DNA of 33,351 nucleotides from Solobacterium sp. (lineage in GTDB: Bacteria > Bacillota_I > Bacilli_A > Erysipelotrichales > Erysipelotrichaceae), in assembly GCA_017543025.1 (NCBI GenBank), contig JAFYGX010000013.1:1-33351 (forward strand), written 5' to 3'. The notes beneath the pieces were generated by a model. The model did not search any database, was not told the origin of the DNA, and was given only the letters and a program-made list of their open reading frames with translations. The position numbers and the translations under genes were made by a program. Shown here piece by piece: positions 23,369-32,325 of this stretch; the stretch's first letter is position 1, and the number at the start of each line of letters is the position of its first letter.

Positions 23369-25039
23369 TCATCCTGCGGATCTGCCGGCAAGTCCGCGCA
23401 GCAGTTTTCTTCTCCGCCTGCGGAGCCGTTCGATCGGCCGCTCTGATGATTCAAGGAACTTCAGCTCCTGCCGCTTACCGTCAATACTGTAAACAATCCG
23501 AATTCCGTCATCTGTCGACACGGAAATCAGTTTCGCATTCGTCAGATGCCGGTATTTTCGATAGGCTTCCTTCATCTCCTCTGTATAGGAAGAAGGGTCA
23601 TCACTTGTCAGAAACACGCCTCCCAGCAATGCTGCAACACTTGCAAGCATTGTTTTCTGTTCCTGCGTCAGTCTGCAGTTTTCCGTTCGCAGAAAGAACA
23701 CGTCAGGATCGCTGAGATAAGCACGGTTATTGAGCAGACGCCTTGAGATCGTATTGCCGATTGCCTGTTTGGTGGACGGCCGCTCCCGGTGAATCAGATG
23801 CATGTAAAGCCTGTCATTCCAGTCAAGCGTCACATCACAGCTGATTCGGCAGTATTCAACGAGTCCGAACGCAGGCATAACAGGTACGCCGCAGCCAAGA
23901 ATCGGATGCGGCCCGCAGAGCTCCCGCAGAAACTTCATTGCCCGTATCATACGGCCTGCCCGTGTTTCATGGCTGTCTCCATACGGAGCTGCCCCATACA
24001 GGAAATCCAGCTTCACCAGATCAAATCCCCATTCATCAAAAATCCGGCGGAAGACATCGCGCAGATACTGCTGCACTTCCGGATGATCGATATCAAGCGA
24101 ATAGAAGCCGGACCAGTTCGAACCACATTTGAACATCGAACCATTATGAAGCAGGAACCATTCAGGGTGTGTCTGATACAGCAGGCTGTCTGTTTCAGCC
24201 ACAAACGGCGCAAGCCATAACCCTGCCTGATACCCCTTTTCATGAATCTCATCGACAAGCGGTTTCAGACCGTTCGGAAATTTCTCATGATTTACTTCAA
24301 ACCAGTCACCGACAAACGGTTCCCATCCGTCATCAATCTGAAAGAGATCACCCGGTTCAAAAATTGTCTGACAGCCTTTCAGGTCCTGCCGGATCGCTGC
24401 TTCATTAATATCCTGATACCGGTTATACCAGCTGGAGTACCCATACAGTTTTTCAGCAGGCAGCCGTTTCAAAGGCAATGCCTCAAACCACGCATCATAA
24501 ACTGCCTGTTCGCCGCCCTCTTTATAAAAGAGATCAAAGATCGGATAGCTTCCGGAATATGTGATTCCGCTGCAGTCCCGCTCGATTGAAAGCATATCTG
24601 TACGGGTAACATAGCGGAAAATGGTATACCCCGGAGTTTCATCCAGCGAGGCAAACAGACGGATATGCTTTCCATTGCGGAAATGACACCAGGAGAAGCC
24701 ATGCACCTGACCGTAAAATCCGGAATAGTCAACGAAGTGATAATCCCCGTAACCATCAAACGCATACCGGCTGACTACAGCTTTCGGAATTCCATGCAGA
24801 CCACGGATCAGAGAATTGCGGGTATATTCCGGACAATAGGTCCATGTCTGATATCCGTTCATGAAGATTTTTTCCCGCAGTACAGTCTTAACCAGGACTT
24901 CGGCTGTCACTTTCAGGATCGTACAGGAAGGAAGATCACATCGGATGTGATTCTCTCCTTCCTTCAGGTCATGCGTTCCTGTCAATACACGGTTTTCACC
25001 ATTTACTGCATATTCAACCCGATAATTCAGTATCGGCAT
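23369..25039 (-). CDS. GH36-family alpha-galactosidase
   Basis: This 556-residue protein has no signal peptide, so it acts in the cytoplasm on imported oligosaccharides. The catalytic barrel shows GH36/clan D features: FQIDDGWEPFVGDW (about 233-246), the nucleophile aspartate in DLVKLDFLYGA (residue 345), and the acid/base aspartate in CRISCDVTLDW (402). It is shorter than the ~730 residues of large GH36 enzymes and belongs to a compact subgroup. The ATG follows GGAGAG two bases past the GPH transporter stop, so it is the last gene of the operon. Linkage specificity is inferred from the family only. Confidence 0.87.
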   Translation of the reverse strand: MPILNYRVEYAVNGENRVLTGTHDLKEGENHIRCDLPSCTILKVTAEVLVKTVLREKIFMNGYQTWTYCPEYTRNSLIRGLHGIPKAVVSRYAFDGYGDYHFVDYSGFYGQVHGFSWCHFRNGKHIRLFASLDETPGYTIFRYVTRTDMLSIERDCSGITYSGSYPIFDLFYKEGGEQAVYDAWFEALPLKRLPAEKLYGYSSWYNRYQDINEAAIRQDLKGCQTIFEPGDLFQIDDGWEPFVGDWFEVNHEKFPNGLKPLVDEIHEKGYQAGLWLAPFVAETDSLLYQTHPEWFLLHNGSMFKCGSNWSGFYSLDIDHPEVQQYLRDVFRRIFDEWGFDLVKLDFLYGAAPYGDSHETRAGRMIRAMKFLRELCGPHPILGCGVPVMPAFGLVEYCRISCDVTLDWNDRLYMHLIHRERPSTKQAIGNTISRRLLNNRAYLSDPDVFFLRTENCRLTQEQKTMLASVAALLGGVFLTSDDPSSYTEEMKEAYRKYRHLTNAKLISVSTDDGIRIVYSIDGKRQELKFLESSERPIERLRRRRRKLLRGLAGRSAG

Positions 25040-25041
25040 AT

Positions 25042-26448
25042 TTACTCTCCATGCCGTTCGGCGAGTTCCTGATTCATCGAAACAATCTTCTCATCCGTAA
25101 GCAGGAACTTCTTTCTGAACAGAAATACTGCCGCGATCAGGCCGATGATCGGAAGAACGGTCATCATGATGCGAAGACCGGTGATCGTTGAAGCACTCTG
25201 GGCAACGATTGCTCCCTCCGTGCTGTCATCGCCGACAAGGCCGATCAGATCCAGCCCGACTCCGCAAAGGAACACCGCAAGTCCGCTCGCCAGTTTCACA
25301 ACAAACGTCTGCATTGAAAAGATCACGCTTTCTTCCCGTTTTCCGTTCTTCAGTTCTCCGTAGTCAACCGTTGCGGAAAGGAATACCGTCGTAAGAACTG
25401 TGAGAATTCCGTTTGCCAGAAATACCAGCAGTCCGGCACCGCAGATTACAAGCATGTTGTTGGCAAGGCCGATGAAACATGCGATGAAGATCAGTACATA
25501 GCCTGTGATTTCAAGCATCAAGCAGAGACGGAAAATCGATTCGTTTGTCATCTTTTTGCGAAGCAGCGGATAAAGAAACATCATCGAGATAATCTGCGAC
25601 GCACCGCCGACCATGTTGAACAGCATATGCGAACTTGCCCAGTCCGCTCCGCCAACGTCATATTTGAAGAAATAGATCAGCAGATTGGATGTGATATAAA
25701 GTGCGGTATTGATCAGGACAATCGTAATGACAACGACCATCGCCTGATCGTTTTCAATCAATGCACGGAACATATCTGAAATCGATGCGGATTCGGAAGC
25801 TTCTTCCTCTTTTGAAGACGGTTTTTCTCTGATCGCAAAGAACAGAATCGTTTCTGCAATCACGAAGATTACAGCAACTGCCAGCGCAACCCTGGCAAAG
25901 CCGGCACGTTCAGAAGCCTTGTCAATCCCGCCCCCGATGAGCTGAACCGAACGCATTGCAAATACTGTGATCAGCGCATTTCCGACTCCGGCACAGGTTC
26001 TGCCGACGACAGACATCGCTTCCCGGTCTTTCGGTTCTTTTGTGACTGCCGGAATCAATGACCAGTACGGAATATCCATCATCGTATAGGTAATTCCCCA
26101 GAGAATGTAGATTACCGCAAAATAGGCTTTCAGCGCACCGCCTTCCACTCCGTTTGGAACTGCAAATAGACCGTAAAGGACAAACGCATTAAGCACCGTG
26201 CCGGAAAGAATCCAAGGGCGGAACTTTCCCCATCTGGTATGGGTCTTGGCAACAACGACGCCCATGAACGGATCATTCACCGCGTCAAATACCCGTGCAA
26301 TCATCAGAATCAGTCCGACAAATCCGGTTGAAATGCCGAGAATCTGATTGTAATAGTACATGACATAAGCGCTGCTCAGCGCATAGACCATATCCTTGCC
26401 TACGGCTCCAAGCCCATAGGCAGCAGTCTGTTTTCTGGTAAATTTCAT
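25042..26448 (-). CDS. GPH-family sugar:cation symporter
   Basis: This 468-residue membrane protein has about 12 spans and belongs to the glycoside-pentoside-hexuronide group of the major facilitator superfamily (MelB, UidB, XylP relatives). The N-terminal YGLGAVGKDMVYAL, the DAVNDPFMGVVVAKTHTRWGKFRPW segment with its conserved aspartates and RWGKxRPW motif, and IPYWSLIPAVTKEPKDRE are diagnostic. It lies between a GH2 and a GH36 gene with gaps of six and two bases, so it should import the galactoside or related glycoside they split. The exact sugar and coupling ion cannot be told. Confidence 0.92.
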   Translation of the reverse strand: MKFTRKQTAAYGLGAVGKDMVYALSSAYVMYYYNQILGISTGFVGLILMIARVFDAVNDPFMGVVVAKTHTRWGKFRPWILSGTVLNAFVLYGLFAVPNGVEGGALKAYFAVIYILWGITYTMMDIPYWSLIPAVTKEPKDREAMSVVGRTCAGVGNALITVFAMRSVQLIGGGIDKASERAGFARVALAVAVIFVIAETILFFAIREKPSSKEEEASESASISDMFRALIENDQAMVVVITIVLINTALYITSNLLIYFFKYDVGGADWASSHMLFNMVGGASQIISMMFLYPLLRKKMTNESIFRLCLMLEITGYVLIFIACFIGLANNMLVICGAGLLVFLANGILTVLTTVFLSATVDYGELKNGKREESVIFSMQTFVVKLASGLAVFLCGVGLDLIGLVGDDSTEGAIVAQSASTITGLRIMMTVLPIIGLIAAVFLFRKKFLLTDEKIVSMNQELAERHGE

Positions 26449-26454
26449 TTTCTG

Positions 26455-28806
26455 TTATCCCCTTATTTCAAATCTGATGACTGTATCTTCGAGTCCCTCA
26501 CAGCGGATCGTGAGTTCGCCGGTTCCTTTCTGGCCGCATGTTCTGATATACAGTCCGCTCATACCGCCTTCTGCAGCAGCGGTTTCAGGCCCGGCAATCG
26601 CAATCGCCCCGTTTGTTTCAAATGTCAGCGGAAGCTGTGCATACGAAGCGATATTGCCGTTTTCATCTTTGATCTGTATTCTTACAGCCGCCATGTCATA
26701 TGATTCTCCTTCATTCAGGACTGTAGCGGATACAACTGTTTCCAGGTGAAGAATACTTCCGGGTGTTTTAGTCACACTTGCAATTACCTGGCCGTGCTTC
26801 TTTGCATCAAACCGCCAGCGCGTTGCTTCACCGCCCCAGTTGCCGACATATCTGCCATACAAAGCATATCCGTCTTCAAAGGTCATATGATACCGCATCA
26901 TGATATAGGCAAGCTTTGCCTTATAAGCTGCAGGAAGCGCAGAGAAGCCGTATTTTCCTGCCGCCAGCATGCACTCACGGACCGCATTTGCCTGTGCTTT
27001 CGGCATATGTTCCTGCGTTTCCAGCAGTTCACCGATTGTATCGCTGATCTTTACCGGGCCATGTTTCATGCCATTCCATCCTTCGCTGCGGAAACTCTTT
27101 ACAAATACATCATTCTTGTATAGATCAACGGTATCCCCATTGGTAAATGCATAAATATCGCCGATATTGCCAGCCGGGTAATCTCCGATGTCCATGGAAT
27201 TGCCGATCTCCAGCACCGGCGTGCGATCACCCTGACTTGCATAAACAGCTGTCGCGAGCTTCGGATTACGGAAACTGTCCATTACGCCGTGATAGCAGAT
27301 ACGGTCACCGCTGCCGAAATCCTTATGGGTCGGATAGTCAAACATCATCCACTGAAATACACCTGCATGTTTTCCGTCCGCACCGGCCTGATTCATTACC
27401 CGTGCATGCCGCAGCGCCTGTTCCTGCCGATGAGACCAGGAATCGTATGCTTTTGTCGGAAACATATGACCGTTCGCTTCACTGATCAGAAGCGGTTTAT
27501 TCATATCCGGCGTCACCGCTTTTTTCGGCTTTGCTCCAGGAGTCGTTCCGTTATGCGAGAAATCGTTGAACGCATAGACATCTTCCAGCAGCGAGCTCTT
27601 CTCAAGATAGCGGACACCGCTTGTAAACCTTGTATCATCCAGCTCACGCGCAGCCGCATTGGTCTCAGTGTAAAGCGCATCGTCATCCATGCTTTCATTT
27701 ACTCTGACACCCCACAGGATAACAGAAGGATGATTCCGGTATTCGCTGACCATATCGATGACATTCTGCACACACTGCCGGCGCCATCCCTCATCTTTTG
27801 AAACAAACTGCCAACCCGGTATTTCTGTAAATACCAGAATTCCTCTGCGGTCACATTCATCCAGAAAATAATGACTCTGCGGATAATGACAGGTTCTTAC
27901 CGCATTGACTTCAAGCTCTTCATCCAGAATCCGCGCATCTTCCCGCTGCAGTGATTCCGTTGCGGCATAGCCGATATAAGGGAAACACTGATGACGGTTC
28001 AGGCCCCGGAGGAAGACCGGTTTCCCGTTGATCAGAATGTCATTCTCACTCAGCGATATCGTCCGGAAGCCAAACTTCACCGTTTTTGAATCGATCACCT
28101 CTCCCTGTTTCATCACTTCCACAGCCGCTTCATACAGATGTCCGTTTCTGACCTGCCAGGTGATCGCCCGCGGCACATCAAGCGGTACAATACTGTCTGA
28201 AGCCTTACATAAAGCTTTTGCCATTTCAGTACCGTCTTCTTCTCTGATCCTTACGGCAAGACTGCATCCATCAAGGCAGCCATCCAGTTTCACATCAACA
28301 TCCGCATGGGTAAGCGTCGGCGTCTTCACAAAGATATCCGATACCATGGAAGTCCCCCGGACATCCAGCCATACATCACGATACAGTCCGCCATACGTCA
28401 GATAGTCGATCACAAATCCAAAAGGCGGAATTGACGCATTTTCTGTCGTATCAAGCTTTACTGCAATCCGGTTATCCTGACTGAACGATACAAGATCTGT
28501 GATCTCATAGCGGAAGCCGGTATAGCCGCACGAATGTGTACCGAGTTCTGTTCCGTTGAAGTAAACCGATGAAATATGCGCTGCCCCGTCAAACTGCAGA
28601 AAAAGCCGTTTCCCTTTCATCGAATCATCGGTACGCAGGATCCTCCGGTATCCGCAGACCATCTGATAATCATCCGGATTGATATAATGCAGCGGCAGCA
28701 TCCTGCTGGTATGCGGAAGTCTCACAGGCTGTCCTTCTGTCTTCCATTCCGCAAATGATTCACTCCATTGTTCTGTAAATTCCCAATCATTATTCAGCCG
28801 AATCAT
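26455..28806 (-). CDS. GH2-family glycoside hydrolase, probably beta-galactosidase
   Basis: This 783-residue cytoplasmic enzyme has the GH2 order. A jelly-roll sugar-binding domain (about 1-150, with GYRR and GGLYRDVWLDV) is followed by an Ig-like domain to about 250. The barrel contains the LRGLNRHQ and TCHYPQS motifs, acid/base glutamate 371 in WGVRVNES and nucleophile glutamate 443 in LISEANGHMFP. Extra C-terminal beta domains follow. The WGVRVNES form departs from the more usual WSLGNE. The ATG follows AAAGGAG and lies 17 bases inside the end of the TetR gene. The GH36 and GPH partners suggest a galactose-containing glycan, but beta-glucuronidase activity is not excluded. Confidence 0.87.
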   Translation of the reverse strand: MIRLNNDWEFTEQWSESFAEWKTEGQPVRLPHTSRMLPLHYINPDDYQMVCGYRRILRTDDSMKGKRLFLQFDGAAHISSVYFNGTELGTHSCGYTGFRYEITDLVSFSQDNRIAVKLDTTENASIPPFGFVIDYLTYGGLYRDVWLDVRGTSMVSDIFVKTPTLTHADVDVKLDGCLDGCSLAVRIREEDGTEMAKALCKASDSIVPLDVPRAITWQVRNGHLYEAAVEVMKQGEVIDSKTVKFGFRTISLSENDILINGKPVFLRGLNRHQCFPYIGYAATESLQREDARILDEELEVNAVRTCHYPQSHYFLDECDRRGILVFTEIPGWQFVSKDEGWRRQCVQNVIDMVSEYRNHPSVILWGVRVNESMDDDALYTETNAAARELDDTRFTSGVRYLEKSSLLEDVYAFNDFSHNGTTPGAKPKKAVTPDMNKPLLISEANGHMFPTKAYDSWSHRQEQALRHARVMNQAGADGKHAGVFQWMMFDYPTHKDFGSGDRICYHGVMDSFRNPKLATAVYASQGDRTPVLEIGNSMDIGDYPAGNIGDIYAFTNGDTVDLYKNDVFVKSFRSEGWNGMKHGPVKISDTIGELLETQEHMPKAQANAVRECMLAAGKYGFSALPAAYKAKLAYIMMRYHMTFEDGYALYGRYVGNWGGEATRWRFDAKKHGQVIASVTKTPGSILHLETVVSATVLNEGESYDMAAVRIQIKDENGNIASYAQLPLTFETNGAIAIAGPETAAAEGGMSGLYIRTCGQKGTGELTIRCEGLEDTVIRFEIRG

Positions 28807-29374
28807 TCCATACTCCTTTCATCAGGATTCCAACCATTTCATCCAGCGCTTCCTGGTAACTGACACCGGCAGACTGCAGTGCATCGCTGTACATGAAGCT
28901 GTCAATCGCAGAGGTAACGATCTGTTTCAGAACCGGAAGCGAAATTGCCCGGACGCTTCCATTACGCTGTCCTTCTTCCAGCAGTTCCAGAATCGGCTCC
29001 CATTCCGTTTCCAGCCGCCGCTGAATCTCATCTGAAACTTCCGGGTATTTTTCTTCAATTCCCTTCAGACGTCTGAAATCCAGTGACCGGTAATTATCCG
29101 GCATTGCGATCAGGACTGCCGCAATTTTCTCCTTCATGGAGCGATCGGATTCAAGTACGCGCCGTTTGGCATCCTGAATCCGGTCAAACCCGGTTTTCAC
29201 CAGATCCATCAGCAGGTCTTCTTTTGAAGGATAGAGTTTGTATATGGTTTTCTTTGCGACATGCATCGATGCCGCGACGTCCTGCATGGTGAATTTCAGG
29301 CCTTTTTCCCGGAACAGTTCTGTTGCTGTGTTTAGAATCTCCGTACGGAATGTTTCTGTCATGTTGGAAACCAA
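28790..29374 (-). CDS. TetR-family repressor of the sugar operon
   Basis: This regulator is about 194 residues long. The N-terminal helix-turn-helix has the TetR pattern (ILNTATELFREKGLKFTMQDVAASM, then KKTIYKLYPSKEDLL); the C-terminal helical part is the ligand domain. I choose TTG at 29374: GAAAGG lies five bases upstream and the predicted transcript starts near 29387. The ATG at 29362 is 17 bases from that site, and an upstream ATG at 29396 lies before the transcription start. A 9-12-9 inverted repeat at its promoter is the likely operator. Its 3' end overlaps the GH2 gene by 17 bases, so it represses itself and the sugar genes together. The inducer is probably a sugar. Confidence 0.88.
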   Translation of the reverse strand: MVSNMTETFRTEILNTATELFREKGLKFTMQDVAASMHVAKKTIYKLYPSKEDLLMDLVKTGFDRIQDAKRRVLESDRSMKEKIAAVLIAMPDNYRSLDFRRLKGIEEKYPEVSDEIQRRLETEWEPILELLEEGQRNGSVRAISLPVLKQIVTSAIDSFMYSDALQSAGVSYQEALDEMVGILMKGVWNDSAE

Positions 29375-29394
29375 TTTTTCCTTTCTGGTTTCCA
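29365..29394. promoter_or_regulatory. TetR-type operator
   Basis: Perfect 9-bp inverted repeat TGGAAACCA (29365-29373) and TGGTTTCCA (29386-29394), 12 bases apart and 21 bp from centre to centre. It touches the -10 box edge and covers the expected transcription start and the ribosome binding site, so binding would block initiation. Confidence 0.75.
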
Positions 29395-29422
29395 TTGTAG
29401 AGAAATGTAAGCGGTTGCGCAA
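29394..29422 (-). promoter_or_regulatory. Promoter of the TetR-GH2-GPH-GH36 operon
   Basis: On the minus strand -35 TTGCGC (29422-29417), a 17-base spacer and -10 TACAAT (29399-29394). Transcription would start near 29387, inside the operator. Confidence 0.7.
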
Positions 29423-29442
29423 GCCCTTTCAGACGGAAACAC

Positions 29443-29550
29443 AAAAAAAAGTTCAGAGGATTCCTGCCTACGAATATTCTGACATACACCGGTTATTCCC
29501 CTGAAAGGGATTGTATTCTGCCAGAAACCCGCAGATTCCTTCTGAACTTT
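29443..29550 (-). terminator. Long branched terminator-like structure after the GDPD gene
   Basis: On the minus strand AGTTCAGA (29548-29541) pairs with TCTGAACT (29457-29450), extended by GGA/TCC past a single bulge, and is followed by seven or eight T residues. About 80 bases lie between the arms and can form smaller hairpins, including CCC/GGG around 29493-29511 and a TTCTG/CAGAA dyad at about 29516-29526. Such a large insert is unusual for a terminator; it may be a structured RNA. Confidence 0.55.
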
Positions 29551-29574
29551 ACTGACTTCTTTCTGATCTGTTAC

Positions 29575-31452
29575 TTATCGCGACATTATGGACAGCCGTT
29601 CCATCAGAACGTGAGATACCCGGCTGATCCCCCCGTCGGTATCTGCGACATCAATCGCCCGCTGGATGACAAGCGGATCATTGGTGCCGATCACATCCAC
29701 ATTGCAGCTGACGAGATACTGAACAAGATCTTCATCATCCACGGTCCAGCATAATACCAGCTTCCCAGCATCATGCATGGCCTTGACCAGATCCGGCGTC
29801 ACAGCGCTGTCGCTGACTGAAAGCATATCGCCGTACGGATAATCCGCATAACTGTCCCATGCCATAAATGCACATACTGCGGTAGGCACATCCGGATCAA
29901 TCTGTTTAATATTTTCAATCAGATAGGATTTCAGTGAGATCACAATCACATTTCTGCGCATGTCGTATTTATTGATCAGACGGATTACTTCCCGTTCCAG
30001 ATTCTTCTCATGGCCGTTTGCCTTCAGTTCGATCTGAAGGATCGCTCCTTCTTCCTTCACTGCCTTGATGACAGATTCAAGAGAAGGAACTTTTACATGT
30101 GAATAATTTCCCGGCAGAGTATCCAGCATTTCATATTTCTGAAGCTCTTCAAATGTCTTATCTGTCACCTTCACATTATGGCCGGTTACCCGCAGAAGAT
30201 TTTCATCATGCGTAACAACGATCGTGCCGTCTGCCGCCTCATATACATCAACTTCCACCAGCGGAGTCTGTTCGGTAAGCGCCAGTTCAATGGATTCCAG
30301 AGTGTTTTCCGGCGCATTTGTATTGTCCCCTCTGTGGGCGCAGACGAGCGGTTTTTCTACAGATTCGCCGAGATATCCGTAATGGTGAACGAAGAACAGA
30401 AAGATGGAAGCGATGATGGCTGCCATGATCCGTGTTCCGATCCTGTAGGAAGCGGTGGATTCCCAGGTACTGCTGAACGCTCGCGGGGTAAGTTTGCCAA
30501 GCAGATTGCGCGCCTCCACATATTCAAAGAAAAGTATGGTCAATCCGGCATTGTAAACTGCCGGCGCAAGCAGTCCCTTGAAGATCGTACGCAGCACATA
30601 GACATAGATGCCTGCAGCAGAGGATCGCTGCATGATGGAAAGACGTTTCTGAAACAGAGAAATGAGCTCTGCGATGTTCATCGGAATTGCGGCAGAAAGC
30701 GTATTGAGCAGGAAGTTCAGTCCGATGGAAAGCAGCGCCATGGTCATAACCGTATGGATCAGGTTGCCTTTGATCAGCTTTCGCCCTTCCTTGCAGGCTT
30801 CGATATAGTTTACATCCCGAAGGACATAAATATGAATCGAAAACAGATAAGTGAGCTCCGCCATCAGAAGAAAAAAATATAAGATCCGGTAATACCGGTT
30901 CCAGATCGGATTTGCTTCGATTCCCTGGGTGAGAAAGTACGGAACGGAGAGCTTCATTCCGCTGCTGGACAATGTAATGACACCAGTCAGAGGCAGCAGA
31001 ATGAAGAGAAATAAAATGATCGGCCAGTTGACGGGTTTCAGTGTTTTCCGGCAGGTGCGCGCAGCAGCTTCAAGCATCCCTGAATACTTCGCTTCCCGGC
31101 CTACCTGAATCATTGAATATGCATAGACAAGACCGGCGATCTCAAACAGAGAGAGAAAGGAAGCGATGATCAGATACAGCGCAGCCAGTGTAATGGCAAC
31201 GGGATTGGACGTAACACTCACTCCGTTGTACTGTTCCAGAAACGGAATATGCGTCAGATTCGAAAAGATCTTCGGGAACAGGTAATCCATCAGCTCCGTT
31301 ACCAGAAAAGAAAGAACGAGACAGATCAGAGAAAACCCCAGAATCTGCCTGAATCCCTTCTGGATAAACAGCAGGAGATTGTGCGAGAACTGGCGGAAAT
31401 GTATGCCGAATTCCCGGATCCTGTTTCTGAATTCTTCAAATATGTTTTTCAT
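29575..31452 (-). CDS. Membrane-anchored glycerophosphodiester phosphodiesterase
   Basis: This 625-residue protein has two parts. Residues 1-360 form a membrane domain with about eight hydrophobic spans, of the kind found in large GDPD proteins of Bacillota. Residues 368-610 are the catalytic domain with AHRGDNTNAPENTLE (histidine 373, glutamate in ENT), VEVDVYEAADG (glutamate 400, aspartate 402), VTHDENL (histidine 415) and LQIELKA. All metal and catalytic residues are present. It should hydrolyse glycerophosphodiesters, or possibly lipoteichoic acid or phospholipid head groups, at the membrane. AAGGG precedes the ATG closely. It is a single gene, diverging from the CPBP-like gene. Confidence 0.92.
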   Translation of the reverse strand: MKNIFEEFRNRIREFGIHFRQFSHNLLLFIQKGFRQILGFSLICLVLSFLVTELMDYLFPKIFSNLTHIPFLEQYNGVSVTSNPVAITLAALYLIIASFLSLFEIAGLVYAYSMIQVGREAKYSGMLEAAARTCRKTLKPVNWPIILFLFILLPLTGVITLSSSGMKLSVPYFLTQGIEANPIWNRYYRILYFFLLMAELTYLFSIHIYVLRDVNYIEACKEGRKLIKGNLIHTVMTMALLSIGLNFLLNTLSAAIPMNIAELISLFQKRLSIMQRSSAAGIYVYVLRTIFKGLLAPAVYNAGLTILFFEYVEARNLLGKLTPRAFSSTWESTASYRIGTRIMAAIIASIFLFFVHHYGYLGESVEKPLVCAHRGDNTNAPENTLESIELALTEQTPLVEVDVYEAADGTIVVTHDENLLRVTGHNVKVTDKTFEELQKYEMLDTLPGNYSHVKVPSLESVIKAVKEEGAILQIELKANGHEKNLEREVIRLINKYDMRRNVIVISLKSYLIENIKQIDPDVPTAVCAFMAWDSYADYPYGDMLSVSDSAVTPDLVKAMHDAGKLVLCWTVDDEDLVQYLVSCNVDVIGTNDPLVIQRAIDVADTDGGISRVSHVLMERLSIMSR

Positions 31453-31486
31453 AGCCCTTATATTTTAAGCATATTTCTGCGTTTGA

Positions 31487-31515
31487 TTACATGAATCATT
31501 TTTCTGAGCTACAAT
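31487..31515 (+). promoter_or_regulatory. Possible promoter of the CPBP-like gene
   Basis: -10 TACAAT (31510-31515) is good; the hexamer 17 bases upstream (TTACAT) matches the -35 consensus poorly, and a TTGATT at 31483 has too long a spacer. Confidence 0.35.
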
Positions 31516-31539
31516 GGGTGAATAAACAAAGAGGTTACT

Positions 31540-32235
31540 ATGGAATCTGAACAGCAAAAACAGGGGAAACTCACCCATTCTCAGGCAGTTCTTTACTATG
31601 TATTTCTGATTATCGCACTGTTTGTACTGGGGCTGCGGCTCTATGGAGCGATCGCAAAAACAGATGATCTGGCAGATACCCGTTTCTTCGGCAGTAAGAT
31701 GCTCGGAGTGATCCTGATTGCCGGTATGACTGTATTTCACCGCTGGACCGATATGAAGCTCAACTGGAGCAGCGTTCGCGGAACGAAAGAAGACAACATG
31801 CAATCTCTGAAGATCGGCCTCATCATTTCCGCCCTCGTGATTGTCCTGTTTATCGTCTTCCGGCTGATTATGACGGCGAAGAATCCGTCCATCAAAGAAA
31901 TTCCGTGGTTCGGACTGTATCTGAATATGAATACCCGCTGGCTCTATCCTGTGTCGATCCTGTTTCAGGAAATCTTCATCAAATGCTTTGTGCAGGATAA
32001 CTTCTGCCGGTTTTTCGGTGATAAATACATACACCTTCCGATTCTCATCACTTCCCTGTTCTTCTTTATTCTCCATCTGCAGTATCCGCTCTACTATATG
32101 ACCGGTGCGTTTGCCCTCTGTATGATTACGGGATATATCTACCGGAAATACCCTTCGGTTATCGCTCCTTATCTCATACACTTTGCGATCGGTTTTCTGC
32201 CCCGCTGTCTTGGCATTCTGCAGATTATTGAATAA
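31540..32235 (+). CDS. CPBP/Abi-like membrane protein with degenerate protease motifs
   Basis: This 231-residue membrane protein has about six spans. The C-terminal half follows the CPBP intramembrane protease layout: a helix with the first motif, FxxxH in the next (FFILHLQ, about 175-182), and a late histidine in YLIHFAIGF. The key first motif, normally EExxxR, reads QEIFIK, and the last motif lacks the usual asparagine after the histidine. It is therefore either an inactive relative or a distant subgroup. GAGG lies six bases before the ATG. A terminator follows, so it is a single-gene unit. CPBP proteins are linked to bacteriocin immunity and prenyl-protein processing, but no such partner gene is near. 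Confidence 0.6.
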   Translation: MESEQQKQGKLTHSQAVLYYVFLIIALFVLGLRLYGAIAKTDDLADTRFFGSKMLGVILIAGMTVFHRWTDMKLNWSSVRGTKEDNMQSLKIGLIISALVIVLFIVFRLIMTAKNPSIKEIPWFGLYLNMNTRWLYPVSILFQEIFIKCFVQDNFCRFFGDKYIHLPILITSLFFFILHLQYPLYYMTGAFALCMITGYIYRKYPSVIAPYLIHFAIGFLPRCLGILQIIE

Positions 32236-32274
32236 GATTCCTTTTTCGGTCTGTCATCATTCCGGAAGCAGACA

Positions 32275-32301
32275 AACTGCCCTGCAAAGGACAGTTTTTT
32301 T
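32275..32301 (+). terminator. Terminator of the CPBP-like gene
   Basis: Stem AACTGCCCT/AGGACAGTT (32275-32283 with 32288-32296, one C-A mismatch) with loop GCAA is followed by a T run ending at 32301. Confidence 0.82.
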
Positions 32302-32325
32302 CCGCCTGATTTCATCTGTTCCAGT

